From Gemmataceae bacterium (GTDB lineage: Bacteria > Planctomycetota > Planctomycetia > Gemmatales > Gemmataceae): a DNA stretch of 64,000 bases. The stretch lies in NCBI GenBank assembly GCA_022842245.1, contig JALHPZ010000027.1, positions 30,741-94,740 of the forward strand. The letters run 5' to 3'. The number at the start of each line of letters is the position of its first letter. Within the stretch, counting starts at the first letter, position 1. Of this stretch, positions 52,268-61,195 are shown in pieces. The notes below the pieces were generated by a model that saw only the letters and a program-made list of their open reading frames with translations, did no database searches and was not told the origin of the DNA. Made by a program: the position numbers and the translations under genes.

Positions 52268-53218
52268 ATGATCAATCGAGAGTCCCGCCGAACGGGTTTC
52301 ACCCTGATCGAGCTGCTGGTGGTGATCGCCATTATCGCCGTGTTGATCGGCCTGCTGCTGCCGGCGGTGCAGAAGGTCCGCGAAGCGGCGGCCCGTTCGC
52401 AGTGCCAGAACAACCTCAAGCAATTCGGCCTCGCGTTCCATTCGTATTCGGACGTGCAGAAGCAACTGCCCGACGGCGGTCGGGACGGTCGGCCGACGGG
52501 CCAGCCGGCGATCACTTGCTGCAGCTGGGACGACCAGCAAGTCACCACGAAGAACGCCGCGGGCCAGATGGACGACCGCACCGGTTTCAACTGGCGGTAC
52601 CAGACGCTCCCGTACATCGAGCAGCAACCGCTGTTCGACACAATCGGCCGAGCGACGGTCTACGCCACGCCGGTGAAGATCCACTATTGCCCGAGCCGTC
52701 GGGCACCGACGGTGTACGGCAGCTCGGCCCGCAGCGACTACGCCGGCAACGCCGGCAACGTCTGGACCAGTTCCAACGCGAACGGCGTGGTCGTCCATCC
52801 CACTGCCAGCATGAAGGTCGAGATCAACCGCATCCCGGACGGCACCTCCAATACCGTCATGCTCGCCGAGAAGTGGCTGCACCCGATGCAGCACGGCAAG
52901 GATGGCGGCGACAACGAAACGTGGGTGAACGCCGGCTGGGACGAGTGCGTCGTGCGCGTCGGCGGCGGCACCTTCACCTACACGCTCCCGACGACGGGCG
53001 CGAGCGTCACGATCCCGCGCGTGCCGAAGCCCGACATCGAAGCCCCGAACCCCGCCAGCGGCTCCGTCTGGAACCAACAGTTCGGCTCCTCGCACGCGGG
53101 CGGCATGAACGCACTCATGGCCGACGGCTCCGTCCGCCTCGTCCAGTTCAATGTCGATCCCGTCGTCTGGGCCGCCGTCTGCTCCCGCAATGGCGGCGAA
53201 ACCCAGACCCTGAACTAA
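52268..53218 (+). CDS. DUF1559 prepilin-type protein
   Basis: The start at 52268 (MINRESRRTGFTLIELLVVI) shows the type IV prepilin cleavage site, Gly-Phe-Thr-Leu-Ile-Glu, followed by a hydrophobic helix ending near LLPAVQKVREAAARSQCQNN. The 316-residue protein keeps the DUF1559 pattern: QNNLKQFGLAFHSYSDVQKQ, TSNTVMLAEKWLHPMQHG and a C-terminal SSHAGGMNALMADGSVRLV. DUF1559 pseudopilins are present in dozens of copies in planctomycetes; function is unknown. A small lipoprotein gene follows by 38 bp. Confidence 0.93.
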   Translation: MINRESRRTGFTLIELLVVIAIIAVLIGLLLPAVQKVREAAARSQCQNNLKQFGLAFHSYSDVQKQLPDGGRDGRPTGQPAITCCSWDDQQVTTKNAAGQMDDRTGFNWRYQTLPYIEQQPLFDTIGRATVYATPVKIHYCPSRRAPTVYGSSARSDYAGNAGNVWTSSNANGVVVHPTASMKVEINRIPDGTSNTVMLAEKWLHPMQHGKDGGDNETWVNAGWDECVVRVGGGTFTYTLPTTGASVTIPRVPKPDIEAPNPASGSVWNQQFGSSHAGGMNALMADGSVRLVQFNVDPVVWAAVCSRNGGETQTLN

Positions 53219-53256
53219 CCCTCCAATCCGACCCCACGCGATACCAGGAGAGACCC

Positions 53257-53478
53257 ATGCGGAAGTCCACGATCTTATCTTGTTTGCTTATGCTCGCTGC
53301 CGTCGGTTGCGGGCAATCGACGCCCGCGGTCGTCGTGACGTCCGAGACGGAAGCCGAGCAGATGCGGGCCGAGCAGGAGGTTCGCAACGCCGAAGCCGCG
53401 CACCGGAAAACGCAAAAGCCGACGAAGACGTTCGAGCAAAGCGTGGAAGACGAAGAATCGAGCCGGCGTCGGCGGTGA
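53257..53478 (+). CDS. Small lipoprotein
   Basis: The 73-residue protein starts at 53257 after CAGGAG. MRKSTILSCLLMLAAVGCGQ ends in the lipobox AVGC, so Cys18 would be lipidated. The rest is a charged helical region (EAEQMRAEQEVRNAEAAHRK) and a basic SSRRRR tail. DUF1559 genes are often followed by such a lipoprotein. No domain is recognised. Confidence 0.75.
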   Translation: MRKSTILSCLLMLAAVGCGQSTPAVVVTSETEAEQMRAEQEVRNAEAAHRKTQKPTKTFEQSVEDEESSRRRR

Positions 53479-53539
53479 TGGCACCAGATGAGTCCGTCGG
53501 TCGGATCGCACGCCAGCGCTATCCGACCGACGGGAGCGT

Positions 53540-54079
53540 TTATTTGCCTTTGATTTTCGAGAGGAGTTCGTCCTTGGCGCTTTTGAATGTGAATGCGTCC
53601 AAAACCGTGACGAACAATTCCGGGTCCACAACCAGTCCATGCAGGTGCACCCCCGCGGGAACGCGGTCGCGGTCGAAGCTGAAGGTCGCGAGCAATTCCT
53701 TCGCCTGCGCGCTCGTCAGGCGCGTCGTCTTCGGTAGGGCTTCGAGGTACTTGCGCTTGCCGTCGTCGAACGATTGATCCTTGACTCCTTTCAATAGCTT
53801 CGCAAAGTCGTCTTTCGAAAGACTGGCCGCCGGCGCGAGGGCCGCAAGATCCGCCTGCAGGTCCTTCGCGGCCAGTTCGGCGCGGCCGATGAGGAGTTCG
53901 AGCTTCTCGCGCGTCTTCCGGTCCGACACGTCCTTGAGCAGGGCGCGGGCTTCCTTCAGATCGGCCGCGATCTTCGCGGCGGCGGTTTCCTGGGGCGATT
54001 TCCGGCGCGGCGGTTCTTTCTGGGCCGACGCCAGCCAGGCGATGCCGAGCAATGCACACGTCGCGAGCAGGGCTTTCAT
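53540..54079 (-). CDS. DUF4476-type secreted protein
   Basis: The 179-residue protein has a signal peptide (MKALLATCALLGIAWLASAQ). After a Lys/Ala-rich helical part, DFAKLLKGVKDQSFDDGKRK, LTSAQAKELLATFSFDRDRV and VDPELFVTVLDAFTFKSAKD match the DUF4476 domain (a paired SFDD, FSFD, DAFTF pattern). The domain also occurs in animals and other bacteria; function is unknown. It overlaps nothing and is 12 bp downstream of the nucleoside hydrolase on the same strand. Confidence 0.8.
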   Translation of the reverse strand: MKALLATCALLGIAWLASAQKEPPRRKSPQETAAAKIAADLKEARALLKDVSDRKTREKLELLIGRAELAAKDLQADLAALAPAASLSKDDFAKLLKGVKDQSFDDGKRKYLEALPKTTRLTSAQAKELLATFSFDRDRVPAGVHLHGLVVDPELFVTVLDAFTFKSAKDELLSKIKGK

Positions 54080-54091
54080 GGGGCCTCCCAG

Positions 54092-55018
54092 TCAGGGGGA
54101 ACTCTTGAGGATCCGGTCCATCCACTGGCGGATTTCACCGATCGCCGCTTCGTGCCCCAGGTGGACGTTCGGGGCAGCCGCGATGTTTTTTCGTTCGTCC
54201 ACGACCATCATGCCGCGGGTCAACTCGCCCTTCGTTTCGACGTCGACGACCTTGTCTTCCACGCCGATCGATCCCGGCAAGGCCACGGCCGCCACGGCGA
54301 GCACGTCCTTCAGATGGAATCCCTCGATACCGTAGAGATTCGAACTGGCGCGAATGCCGTACGGGACAACCTGTCGCAAGAACCGGCAGGTCTTGGAGTC
54401 GGGGTTCGGCAATTCGAGCAACTCCGTCGGAGACAAGACGAGTTGCCGGGTGAGGTCGAGAGGGATGAGCGTGGGGTGCAATCCGGCGTTGAGGACCGTC
54501 CGCGCTCCTTCCGGGTCGACCGCCAGGTGGAATTCGCTCTTCGGCCCCGCGTTGCCAGGCTCTCGGATCGTTCCGCCGATCACGACCAGCCTCTCGATCA
54601 AGCCAACGAGTTCGGCGTCCCGCGCCAGGGCGTGGGCGAGCGTGGTCATCGGGCCGAGGCAAACGACCGCGACTTCCCGCGGATGCGCACGAACGAGTTC
54701 CACGAGGGCCTTGTCCCCAGTCGGATACTGGCTTTTTGTCGAGACGGGAAACTGGATGCCGCCGAGGCCGCCGGGGCCATGCAAGGCCGTGCCGTCGCGG
54801 TCGTATTTCACGGGGACCGCCGAAGCGGTTCGGGGCCATTTTTTCGGGTCGAGCTGGTCGATGAGCACCATTGCGTTCGCGGTGGCTTGTTCGGCGCTGA
54901 CGTTGCCGGCGCACGGGATCAGACCGATAACGTCGAGGTTCGGGTCGTGCAACGCGAGCGCGACGGCGAACGCCGTGTCGATACCGGGATCGGCGATGAT
55001 AATGACTTTACGCGGCAT
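54092..55018 (-). CDS. Nucleoside hydrolase with altered metal site
   Basis: The 308-residue protein fits the inosine-uridine nucleoside hydrolase fold, cutting N-glycosidic bonds of ribonucleosides. PRKVIIIADPGIDTAFAVAL replaces the usual DTDPGIDDA, so the first Asp and the last of the DD pair are changed to Ala and Thr. NVSAEQATANAMVLIDQL, VCLGPMTTLAHALARD, EFHLAVDPEGARTVL and LFHLKDV-like HLKDVLAVAAVAL otherwise fit. Calcium binding is therefore uncertain. trpD lies 40 bp upstream on the same strand. Confidence 0.85.
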   Translation of the reverse strand: MPRKVIIIADPGIDTAFAVALALHDPNLDVIGLIPCAGNVSAEQATANAMVLIDQLDPKKWPRTASAVPVKYDRDGTALHGPGGLGGIQFPVSTKSQYPTGDKALVELVRAHPREVAVVCLGPMTTLAHALARDAELVGLIERLVVIGGTIREPGNAGPKSEFHLAVDPEGARTVLNAGLHPTLIPLDLTRQLVLSPTELLELPNPDSKTCRFLRQVVPYGIRASSNLYGIEGFHLKDVLAVAAVALPGSIGVEDKVVDVETKGELTRGMMVVDERKNIAAAPNVHLGHEAAIGEIRQWMDRILKSSP

Positions 55019-55058
55019 GATGAACTCGGAAATCCGAACCGGCGACGGGAATTCCAGA

Positions 55059-56084
<1,026 letters not shown>

Positions 56085-56160
56085 GGTTTTCTCGTCGAGG
56101 TCCGTTAGCGGAAGATTAGGGAAAAAACGGAAAAACGTCGGAACCGAGATACATTTTCCG

Positions 56161-56213
56161 GTGTTGATACATATACTTTCTTACATATTGCACAAGTGTT
56201 GCGGAATGTCTGC
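56161..56213 (+). promoter_or_regulatory. Possible lexA promoter/operator region
   Basis: An A+T-rich patch with TTGATA (56164-56169), then TACATA (56182-56187) and a near-palindrome GCACAAGTGTTGC stands 64-116 bp before the LexA start, between divergent trpD and lexA. LexA normally represses itself from such a site, but the planctomycete SOS box is not something I can recognise with certainty, and the -35/-10 spacing is short. Confidence 0.25.
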
Positions 56214-56276
56214 GGCGGCGCATTCCGTCGCCGCGCCTCAACGCCGGACCGGACCGCCCCGCCCGAGGAACTCGCC

Positions 56277-56882
56277 GTGAGCGATACCACGCTAACCACC
56301 AAACAACAGCGCATCTACGACTTCATCTGCGATCACATCCAGTCCAGCGGCTACCCGCCGACGATTCGCGACATCTGCAAGCGCTTCAACATCGTCTCGC
56401 CCAACGGCGTCATGTGCCACCTGAAGGCGCTCGAGAAGAAGGGCAAGATCAACCGGAACCCGAACCTGTCTCGCGGCATCACGATCCAGGGCGTGAACGC
56501 CGGCGGCTACAGCCTCCCGCTGCTCGGCGTCGTCGCCGCCGGCAAGGCCATCGAAGCCGTCGAACAGGACGACCGACTCGAAATCCGCGACCTGTTCCCG
56601 AACGAGAACGTCTACGCCCTCAAGGTCCGCGGCAATTCCATGATCGAAGGGCACATCGCCGAGGGCGACTACGTCCTCATCAAGAAGCAGGAAACCGCCG
56701 ACAACGGTGCCAAGGTCGTCGCGATGGTCGACAAGGCGATGACCCTCAAGAAGTATTATCGCCGCCGCGATCATGTCGAACTTCAACCGATGAACTCCAC
56801 GATGACCACCATCAAGGTCGACCCGGCCAAGCAGGATGTCCAGATCCTCGGCGTCCTCGTCGGCGTCGTCCGGAAATGCTAG
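56277..56882 (+). CDS. lexA: LexA repressor
   Basis: The GTG at 56277 has a GAGGAA ribosome site 6 bases upstream and gives 201 residues. The winged-helix part (PTIRDICKRFNIVSPNGVMC then HLKALEKKGKINRNP) binds DNA. The cleavage site is Ala88-Gly89 in GVVAAGKAIEA. The catalytic Ser121 is in RGNSMIEGHIAEGDYV and Lys158 in AMTLKKYYRR. RecA-stimulated self-cleavage would start the SOS response. An upstream ATG at 56196 would add 27 residues without homology. Confidence 0.95.
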   Translation: MSDTTLTTKQQRIYDFICDHIQSSGYPPTIRDICKRFNIVSPNGVMCHLKALEKKGKINRNPNLSRGITIQGVNAGGYSLPLLGVVAAGKAIEAVEQDDRLEIRDLFPNENVYALKVRGNSMIEGHIAEGDYVLIKKQETADNGAKVVAMVDKAMTLKKYYRRRDHVELQPMNSTMTTIKVDPAKQDVQILGVLVGVVRKC

Positions 56883-56946
56883 CGCTTAGACACTTGCTTC
56901 TCATCCCGGTTCCGGCGAACATAATGTCTCCGCCGGAACCGATTCC

Positions 56947-57792
56947 ATGATCGTCGACGTTCACAGCCACTTCTGGCAGTATCCCCGCGACTTTTCCGAT
57001 TCCTTCCGTGAACAAGCCAAGCGCGCACGGGCCGGCGTCGAAGTCGACCTCACGGTCCATCACGAAGATTATCAACGCACCTCGATTCCCGGCGTTCGCA
57101 CCGTCGTCTTCGGTGGCAAGGCCAAACTCTCCGGAGTCTGGGTCGACGACCGTACCATTGCGGATTACGTCGCGCAGCATCCCCAACACTACATCGGCTT
57201 CCTCTCCGTCGATCCCACGCAGGACGGCTGGGAGAGGGAACTGCGCGACGGCCACGAATCTCTCGGCCTGCGCGGCATCAAGCTTTTGCCCATGTACGCC
57301 GGGTTCCGGCCCGACGACGAACGCCTCGATCCGCTCTGGAAGTACGCCGCGAAACACCGGTTGCCCGTGCTGCTCCACACCGGCACGACGTTCGTGGCGC
57401 AGGCGCCGATCGAATGCACGCTACCGCGCCACGTGGACGCCGCCGCGATCCGGCACCCCGACGTGACCATGATCCTCGCGCACCTGAGCCATCCCTACGA
57501 AGGCGAATGCGTCGTCACGATCCGCAAGCACCCGAACCTCTACGCCGACATCAGCGCCCTGCACTACCGGCCGTTTCAGCTCTATCAGAGCCTCATGCTC
57601 GTGCAGGAATACGGAGTCTGGGACAAGGTCCTCTTCGGCACCGACTACCCGTTCACGACGGTGAACGCGACCATCGACGGATTGCATAAGCTGAACGCCA
57701 TGCTCGACGGCACCGCCCTACCCCGCCTCGATACCGCGAAGATCGAAGCGATGATCTACCGCGATACCCTCCCGCTGCTCGGATTGTCATGA
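56947..57792 (+). CDS. Amidohydrolase family protein (amidohydrolase_2)
   Basis: The 281-residue TIM-barrel metal hydrolase opens with VDVHSHFWQYPRDFSD (HxH pair), continues with GIKLLPMYAGFRP, LPVLLHTGTTFVAQAPIECT, TMILAHLSHPYEGECVVTIR and closes on KVLFGTDYPFTTVNATIDGL (the metal Asp). This is the amidohydrolase_2 pattern of decarboxylases and lactonases. Its stop overlaps the start of the next gene (ATGA), so the two are translationally coupled. The neighbourhood points to hydrolysis of a lactone or related sugar derivative. Confidence 0.88.
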   Translation: MIVDVHSHFWQYPRDFSDSFREQAKRARAGVEVDLTVHHEDYQRTSIPGVRTVVFGGKAKLSGVWVDDRTIADYVAQHPQHYIGFLSVDPTQDGWERELRDGHESLGLRGIKLLPMYAGFRPDDERLDPLWKYAAKHRLPVLLHTGTTFVAQAPIECTLPRHVDAAAIRHPDVTMILAHLSHPYEGECVVTIRKHPNLYADISALHYRPFQLYQSLMLVQEYGVWDKVLFGTDYPFTTVNATIDGLHKLNAMLDGTALPRLDTAKIEAMIYRDTLPLLGLS

Positions 57793-58967
57793 AGATCGCA
57801 CGGATCGAAACGCACGTCTGCCATGCCCGGATGCGGAACTGGATTTTCGTGAAGGTCCTCACGGACCAGGACGGTCTCTTCGGCTGGGGCGAAGCCACGC
57901 TCGAATGGCACACCCGCGGCGTCGTCGGTTCCATCGAGGACCTCGCCGAGTTGATCGTCGGCGAAGACCCGACGCGCGTCGAACACCTCTGGCAGATGAT
58001 GCACCGCCAGCACTTCTGGCACGGCAACGGCATCGTGCGCGCCACGGCCATCGCCGGCATCGACATCGCGCTTTGGGACATTCTCGGCAAGGTCGCCGGC
58101 CTGCCGCTCTCCAAGCTCTGGGGCGGACCCGTGCGCGACCACGTGCGCACCTACTGCCACCTCGGCGGCGGCAAGATGGAAGACTTCTACGAAACGGCCG
58201 CCGAGGACGCGAAGCGCTTCGCGGACCTGGCACAGAAGGCTGTCGCGGACGGGTTCACCGCGTTCAAGACGATGGCGGTGCCGCCGACGATGACATTGGA
58301 AGGACTGAAGCCGATCCGCACGGCCGAGGCCGCCGTGCGGGCGATGCGCGAGGCGGTCGGCGAATCGTACGACATCATGGTCGACTGCCACGCGCGCCCG
58401 TCGCCGGCGATGGGGATGCAGTTCGCGAAGGCGCTGGAACCGTACGGCCTCTACTTCTTCGAAGAGCCGTGCTGGCCGGAATCGGTGGAAGGGTTGGCCG
58501 CGATCAACGCGGCCGTGTCGACGCCGATCGCGACCGGCGAGCGCGTCACGCACCTCGCGGCGTTCCGCGACCTGTTCGCCGCCCGCGCCTGCGAAGTCTG
58601 CCAGCTCGACATCACGCACTGCGGCGGCTTCACGGAGGCCCGGCGCATCGCGGCCCTCGCCGAGGCGCATCGCATCGCGCTCGCGCCGCACAACCCGCAA
58701 GGGCCGGTGAGCACGGCGGCCTCGCTGGAATTCGGCTTCAGCCAGCCGAGCTATATCATCTGCGAGACGGTCCACGCCGACGTCCCATGGCGGGCCGACG
58801 TGGTCGAAGAAGGCTTCACCGTCGAGGCGAAGGGCCGCATCGTGAAGCCGAACACGAAGCCGGGGTTGGGCATCACGATCAACGAGGCCGAGGTGAAGAA
58901 GCACCCGTTCCAACAGGAACTCTTGCAGCGGGTCTTCTACTCGGATGGCAGCGTCGGCGACTGGTAA
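57789..58967 (+). CDS. Enolase-superfamily dehydratase (mandelate racemase/galactonate dehydratase type)
   Basis: The 392-residue protein has an N-terminal capping domain (IETHVCHARMRNWIFVKVLT) and a TIM barrel with metal ligands Asp in IMVDCHARPSPAMGM, Glu in YFFEEPCWPESVEG and Glu in IATGERVTHLAAF; the general-base His lies in LAPHNPQGPVSTAA. The DxH pair is that of the D-galactonate dehydratase group, which removes water from aldonic acids to give 2-keto-3-deoxy acids. The sugar is not predictable by eye. The next gene, a DHDPS/NAL lyase, could cleave the product; a palindrome separates them. Confidence 0.88.
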   Translation: MKIARIETHVCHARMRNWIFVKVLTDQDGLFGWGEATLEWHTRGVVGSIEDLAELIVGEDPTRVEHLWQMMHRQHFWHGNGIVRATAIAGIDIALWDILGKVAGLPLSKLWGGPVRDHVRTYCHLGGGKMEDFYETAAEDAKRFADLAQKAVADGFTAFKTMAVPPTMTLEGLKPIRTAEAAVRAMREAVGESYDIMVDCHARPSPAMGMQFAKALEPYGLYFFEEPCWPESVEGLAAINAAVSTPIATGERVTHLAAFRDLFAARACEVCQLDITHCGGFTEARRIAALAEAHRIALAPHNPQGPVSTAASLEFGFSQPSYIICETVHADVPWRADVVEEGFTVEAKGRIVKPNTKPGLGITINEAEVKKHPFQQELLQRVFYSDGSVGDW

Positions 58968-58970
58968 CAG

Positions 58971-59050
58971 TTTTTCATTTTGCATTGATCGTTTTGCATT
59001 GGTCCAATCATGTTTGGACCAATGCAAAACGATCAATGCAAAATGAAAAA
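58971..59050. repeat. A+T-rich perfect palindrome with 36-bp arms
   Basis: Arms 58971-59006 and 59015-59050 are exact reverse complements (37 with the next pair) around a loop of about 8. Each arm repeats TTTTGCATT or its complement twice. It fills nearly all of the gap between the dehydratase stop (58967) and the lyase start (59079). Its base composition is far more A+T rich than its surroundings, pointing to an acquired dispersed palindrome, not a native terminator; no U-tract follows. Confidence 0.9.
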
Positions 59051-59078
59051 TGGACATGATCTTGGATCGAGGCATCGA

Positions 59079-59987
59079 ATGGCTCGCGGAATTCACGGCA
59101 TCCTGCCAATCGTTCACACGCCCTTCACCGACGGCGACGAGATCGACGTCGCGGCCTTGAAGCGCGAGATCGACTGGGCCTTCGCGCAAGGCGCCGACGG
59201 CATCGGCACCGGCATGGTCTCCGAGATCATGCGGCTGACCTACGCCGAGCGCATCGGCTACGCGAAGACGCTTGTGGAACTGGCGGCCGGGCGCGGCTCG
59301 ATCTTCATGGCCGTCGGTGCGGAGAGCACGAAACAAGCGATCGAATACGCGAAGGCGGCGGAGCGGTCCGGGTGCGATGCCGTGATGGCCGTGCCGCCGC
59401 TGACGGCGAAGTTGAACGAAAGCTCGATGACCGAGCACTTTCAAGCCCTCGCCGAAGCCATCGCGATTCCACTGATCGTGCAGGACGCGTCCAGCTACGT
59501 CGGCCAATCGATTCCGCTCGGCGTCTATGTGAAGCTGTTGGAAAAATACGGACCGCACAAAATTCTTTTCAAACCGGAAGCCGCACCGAACGGGCCGAAC
59601 ATCTCGGCCCTCCGCGACGCGACGGGCGGGAAAGCCCGCATCTTCGAAGGCTCCGGCGGCATCTATTCCATCGACAGCCACCGACGCGGCATCACCGGCA
59701 CCATGCCCGGCGTCGATGTCCTCGACGGCGTCGCCGCACTCTGGCGCGCCCTCGAACGCGGCGACGACGCGACGGCCTATCGCGTCTACTTCCCCGTCTG
59801 CGGCATCGTGACGCTGCAACTGCAGGCGGGCCTCGACGGCTTCCTCGCCATCGAGAAATACCTCATGGTGAAACGCGGTCTTTTCCCCTCGGCCCGCCGC
59901 CGCAAGCCGTACTGGTGGGAACTCGACGCCGAGACGGAACGCGAACTCGACCGGCTCTACGATCTCCTCCAGGCGGCGCTCCGCTAA
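59079..59987 (+). CDS. Dihydrodipicolinate synthase / N-acetylneuraminate lyase family protein
   Basis: The start at 59079 (MARGIHGILPIVHTPFTDGD) gives 302 residues; a more upstream ATG at 59010 lies within the palindrome. FTDGDEIDVAALKREIDWAF, ADGIGTGMVSEIMRLTYAER and HKILFKPEAAPNGPN (the putative Schiff-base Lys is in KILFKPE) are family motifs of class I aldolases. Members cleave or form 2-keto-3-deoxy-aldonates and sialic acid. The stop is 2 bp before the MFS start. The pairing with a dehydratase suggests a retro-aldol step in sugar-acid breakdown. Confidence 0.88.
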   Translation: MARGIHGILPIVHTPFTDGDEIDVAALKREIDWAFAQGADGIGTGMVSEIMRLTYAERIGYAKTLVELAAGRGSIFMAVGAESTKQAIEYAKAAERSGCDAVMAVPPLTAKLNESSMTEHFQALAEAIAIPLIVQDASSYVGQSIPLGVYVKLLEKYGPHKILFKPEAAPNGPNISALRDATGGKARIFEGSGGIYSIDSHRRGITGTMPGVDVLDGVAALWRALERGDDATAYRVYFPVCGIVTLQLQAGLDGFLAIEKYLMVKRGLFPSARRRKPYWWELDAETERELDRLYDLLQAALR

Positions 59988-59989
59988 CG

Positions 59990-61195
59990 ATGCGCTATCG
60001 CGTGCTAGCCCTGCTCGTACTCGCGGCCGTGATCGCCTACGTCCAGCGGAACGCCATCAGCGTGCCATCCAAGACGATCCAGGAAGACCTCGGCCTCACC
60101 GACGCGAACATGGGCGTGGTGATGAGCGCGTGGTACTGGGGCTACGCGTTCGCGCAACTCCCCGCCGGCTGGCTCGCGGACCGCTGGGGTAGCCGTGCGG
60201 CCATCGCGCTCTTCGCCGCGCTCTGGTCCGCCTTCACGGCCGCGATGTTCTTCGCCGCCGGCTTCACCGGCATCCTGCTCCTCTGGCTCGGCATGGGAGT
60301 CGCGCAGGCCGGCGTGTTTCCCTCGGCGACGAAAGCCATCGGCGCCTGGTTCCCCGCGGCGGAACGCGCCTCGGCCTCCGGCTGGCTCATCTGCGGTCAA
60401 TCGCTCGGCGCCGCCATCGCCCCCGCGCTCGTCGCGATCCTCCTTACCGTCGCGCCGTGGCAACTCGTTTTCGTCTGGGTCGCGATCCCAGGCCTGATCT
60501 GGGCTATCGCATACCGATCGAGTGTGCCGAAGATCGCCGAACCGACGGCACAATCGATCCCTTGGGCGCGGGCATTGATAACAATGGTACAAAGCCCGTC
60601 GATGATCCTTCTCTGTTCGCAGCAATTCTTCCGCTCGGCCGCGATGACCTTCTTCTGGACCTGGTTCCCGCGCTTCCTCCAGGAGACCCGCGGCGTGGCC
60701 CAGGACCAATCCGGTTACCTCACGGCCGTACCGGGCATCGCCGCGCTCTTCGGCGGCATCGCCGGCGGCTATTCGTCCGATTGGCTACTGAAGCAGACCG
60801 GCAACCGCCGCCTCGCGCGGCAGGGCGTCGCCGTCCTTGGGATGATCCTTTGCTCGCTACTCACCTTTGCAGCGTTCTTCATTTCCGAACCGGTCTCGGC
60901 CGTGCTCTGCATCGCCATCGGCGCGTTCTGGGGCGTCTTCGGCGGCGTCAGCGGTTATTCCGTCGCCATCGAGTTCGGCGGCAAGAGCGTGGCCACCGTC
61001 TTCGCCACGATGAACATGTGCGGCAATGTCGGCTCCGCGATCTTTCCGATGATCGTCGGCTGGTATGTCGCCCAGGGCGGAGATTGGAACTTCGTGCTGC
61101 TCGCGTTCGCCATGTTGTTTGCCGTCGACGCACTGCTCTGGGCACTCTTGAATCCGCGGCAACCGCTCTTCGAGGACGTTTACGATGCGCGTTGA
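59990..61195 (+). CDS. MFS transporter (sugar-acid/anion symporter type)
   Basis: The 401-residue membrane protein starts at 59990 with LALLVLAAVIAYVQRNAISV. It shows AFAQLPAGWLADRWGSRAAI with the DRxGxR loop of MFS carriers and twelve hydrophobic segments, such as LLLWLGMGVAQAGVFPSATK and FGGVSGYSVAIEFGG. YVQRNAISV early in helix 1 and FPSATKAIGAWFP resemble the anion:cation symporter family used for hexuronates and galactonate. Its stop overlaps the next start by 11 bp. It most likely imports the substrate of this gene cluster. Confidence 0.88.
   Translation: MRYRVLALLVLAAVIAYVQRNAISVPSKTIQEDLGLTDANMGVVMSAWYWGYAFAQLPAGWLADRWGSRAAIALFAALWSAFTAAMFFAAGFTGILLLWLGMGVAQAGVFPSATKAIGAWFPAAERASASGWLICGQSLGAAIAPALVAILLTVAPWQLVFVWVAIPGLIWAIAYRSSVPKIAEPTAQSIPWARALITMVQSPSMILLCSQQFFRSAAMTFFWTWFPRFLQETRGVAQDQSGYLTAVPGIAALFGGIAGGYSSDWLLKQTGNRRLARQGVAVLGMILCSLLTFAAFFISEPVSAVLCIAIGAFWGVFGGVSGYSVAIEFGGKSVATVFATMNMCGNVGSAIFPMIVGWYVAQGGDWNFVLLAFAMLFAVDALLWALLNPRQPLFEDVYDAR

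Noticed and set aside
59010..59078. Lyase start at 59010
   Set aside because: The added residues are encoded by the palindrome (MFGPMQNDQCKMKNG) and are not conserved; the start at 59079 begins the family homology.
57756..59819. A 687-codon minus-strand frame across the dehydratase and lyase genes
   Set aside because: It is antisense to clearly homologous genes and includes the palindrome read in reverse.
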